Below, one piece after another: positions 12,725-14,241 of a stretch of 14,241 bases of DNA. How positions within the stretch are numbered: position 1 is the first letter of the stretch; every line of letters begins with the position of its first letter. The stretch is from the NCBI GenBank assembly GCA_934589325.1, contig CAKTNU010000018.1, positions 1 to 14,241 on the forward strand, read 5' to 3'. The notes under the pieces are model-generated. The model had not been told where the DNA came from and made no database searches. It saw nothing but the letters and a program-made list of their open reading frames with translations. Position numbers and translations under genes: made by a program. This stretch comes from an uncultured Oscillospiraceae bacterium. Its GTDB lineage: Bacteria; Bacillota_A; Clostridia; Oscillospirales; Oscillospiraceae.

Positions 12725-14158
12725 ATGACCGACAGCTATGAAAGCCCGCTGTGCAGCCGCTACGCGGGCAAAAAAATGCAGCAGATATTCTCTGCTGACA
12801 ACAAGTTTTCTACATGGCGCAGACTGTGGCTTGCACTCGCCGAGAGTGAGCAGGAGCTCGGCCTGAACATCACCGACGAACAGCTTGACGAGATGCGCGC
12901 TCACCTCACCGATATCGACTACGAGCTTGCCGCCCGCAAGGAGCACGAGCTGCGTCACGACGTCATGGCACACATACACACCTTCGGTGCAGCCTGCCCC
13001 AAGGCGATGCCGATAATCCATCTCGGCGCGACGAGCTGCTATGTCGGCGACAATACAGACATTATTCTGCAGAGTCAGGCCTTTGAGGAGATACGCTCAG
13101 GTCTGCTGCGGGCAATATCCGCGCTTGCTGACCTTGCGGAGAAGTATAAGGCTCTTCCGACGCTGGCTTACACGCATTTTCAGGCCGCCCAGCCGACAAC
13201 TCTCGGCAAGCGCGCAGCTCTCTGGATGCAGGATCTGATGCTGGACCTCGACCAGCTCGATTTTGCGGCCGACAATCTGAAGCTGCTTGGCTGCCGCGGG
13301 ACCACCGGCACCGCCGCGAGCTTTCTCGCGCTGTTCGACGGCGACGGAGAAAAGGTCAAGCGGCTTGAAGCTCGCATAGCCGAGAAAATGGGCTTCGACG
13401 GAGTCTATGCCGTGAGCGGCCAAACCTATACACGCAAGGTCGATTTCTTTACGCTGTCGGTGCTTTCGGGCATTGCGCAGAGCGCCATGAAGTTCACGAA
13501 CGATATCCGCCTGATGGCGCACATGAAGGAGGTGGACGAGCCGTTCGAGTCAAAGCAGGTCGGTTCCTCCGCAATGGCCTACAAGCGCAACCCCATGCGC
13601 TGCGAGCGCATTTCCGCGCTTGCACGCTATGTCATTGCCGACACGCAGAACCCCGCGATGACCGCAGGCGCGCAATGGCTTGAGCGGACGCTTGACGACT
13701 CGGCCAATCGCCGCATAAGTATTCCGGAAGCGTTCTTGGCCGTCGACGGCATACTCACGCTGTACGCGAACATCGTCAGCGGCCTGACCGTTTACCCCAA
13801 GGTCATAGAAAAGCATCTGAACGCCGAGCTGCCGTTCATGGCTACGGAGAACATTCTGATGTACTGCGTCAAAAAGGGCGGCGACCGGCAGGCTCTGCAC
13901 GAGGCGATACGGCGTCATTCCGTAGCGGCCGGACTTGCCGTGAAGCAGGACGGCGCCGACAACGACCTTCTCGACCGCATCGCAGCCGACCCTGTATTCG
14001 GTATTACGCGGGACGAAATTCAGGGCATAGTGGCCGCAGGGCACTTCACCGGCATGGCCGAGGAGCAGACCGAAGAATATCTCAAAACGGTACGCGCCGT
14101 ACTCAGCGCGAACCGTGACGTTCTTGCCGCGGAGCCTGCGGCAGAAGTAAATATATAA
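12725..14158 (+). CDS. purB: Adenylosuccinate lyase
   Basis: This 477-residue cytoplasmic enzyme of the fumarase/aspartase superfamily acts twice in purine synthesis. It cleaves SAICAR to AICAR and adenylosuccinate to AMP, releasing fumarate each time. The superfamily signature GSSAMAYKRNPM starts at residue 280 and carries the catalytic serine. His151 in THFQAAQPTT matches the catalytic histidine region, and LGATSCYVGDNTD forms another conserved block. I place the start at ATG 12725, preceded by GGAGG (12711-12715). An in-frame GTG at 12641 would begin inside the leader hairpin and add 28 residues with no family counterpart. purA follows 27 bases after the stop, so the two steps from IMP to AMP are encoded together. 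Confidence 0.96.
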   Translation: MTDSYESPLCSRYAGKKMQQIFSADNKFSTWRRLWLALAESEQELGLNITDEQLDEMRAHLTDIDYELAARKEHELRHDVMAHIHTFGAACPKAMPIIHLGATSCYVGDNTDIILQSQAFEEIRSGLLRAISALADLAEKYKALPTLAYTHFQAAQPTTLGKRAALWMQDLMLDLDQLDFAADNLKLLGCRGTTGTAASFLALFDGDGEKVKRLEARIAEKMGFDGVYAVSGQTYTRKVDFFTLSVLSGIAQSAMKFTNDIRLMAHMKEVDEPFESKQVGSSAMAYKRNPMRCERISALARYVIADTQNPAMTAGAQWLERTLDDSANRRISIPEAFLAVDGILTLYANIVSGLTVYPKVIEKHLNAELPFMATENILMYCVKKGGDRQALHEAIRRHSVAAGLAVKQDGADNDLLDRIAADPVFGITRDEIQGIVAAGHFTGMAEEQTEEYLKTVRAVLSANRDVLAAEPAAEVNI

Positions 14159-14185
14159 AAACATAAAAATCAGGAGGACGCAAAA

Positions 14186-14241
14186 ATGTTAACAGCCGTT
14201 GTAGGTATCAACTGGGGCGACGAGGGCAAGGGCCGCATGGT
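14186..14241 (+). CDS. purA: Adenylosuccinate synthetase, N-terminal fragment cut by the window end
   Basis: Only the first 18 complete codons are visible. They read MLTAVVGINWGDEGKGRM, the GTP-binding N-terminus of PurA (family pattern VVG-x-QWGDEGKGK, with Asn in place of the usual Gln here). The enzyme joins IMP and aspartate using GTP to form adenylosuccinate, the substrate of the PurB encoded just upstream. AGGAGG at 14172-14177 gives a strong ribosome site eight bases before the ATG. Confidence 0.93.
   Translation, partial: MLTAVVGINWGDEGKGRM

Overview
The window reads as a contiguous chromosomal stretch of a moderately high-GC Firmicute, most likely a gut-type clostridium of the Oscillospiraceae kind. 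Supporting signs are strong AGGAG-type ribosome binding sites, sigma-A promoters with 17-base spacers, the Rrf2/CysK/MnmA neighbourhood, an Amt with a fused PII domain, and a surface protein carrying a Cys/His repeat domain common in these bacteria. This taxonomic placement is inference from content and style; no marker gene settles it. No rRNA, tRNA, insertion sequence, phage gene or CRISPR array was seen.

Layout. (1) Bases 1-864 hold the end of a MocR-type aminotransferase-domain protein that stops before its C-terminal subdomain. (2) Bases 991-1530 encode a small lipoprotein dominated by a Gly/Asn tract. Facing it across a bidirectional terminator is a membrane-anchored surface protein (1623-2801, minus) with its own promoter and a leader of roughly 190 nt. 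(3) Bases 3129-7978 form a tight plus-strand operon: thiamine pyrophosphokinase (thiN), mnmG, a first mnmA and a MATE exporter. (4) Bases 8158-9885 encode an ammonium channel fused to a complete PII sensor domain. A terminator-like hairpin lies between its promoter and its start codon. (5) Bases 10103-12541 form the sulfur cluster cysK - second mnmA - Rrf2 regulator. It has a clear promoter, dyad symmetry over the start site and a possible short leader peptide ending in Cys. (6) Bases 12725-14241 encode purB and the start of purA, again with a promoter followed at once by a terminator-like hairpin.

How the genes fit together. MnmG and the first MnmA act on the same tRNA wobble uridine (U34), one on C5 and the other on C2. 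CysK makes cysteine, the usual source of the sulfur used by MnmA, and the Rrf2 protein has a four-Cys patch suited to an Fe-S cluster, so region 5 looks like a self-regulated sulfur module. The Amt-PII fusion and purB/purA belong to nitrogen and purine metabolism. The most notable points are the duplicated MnmA with two different partner sets, the cis-fused PII lacking the uridylylation tyrosine, and the recurring hairpins just downstream of transcription starts.
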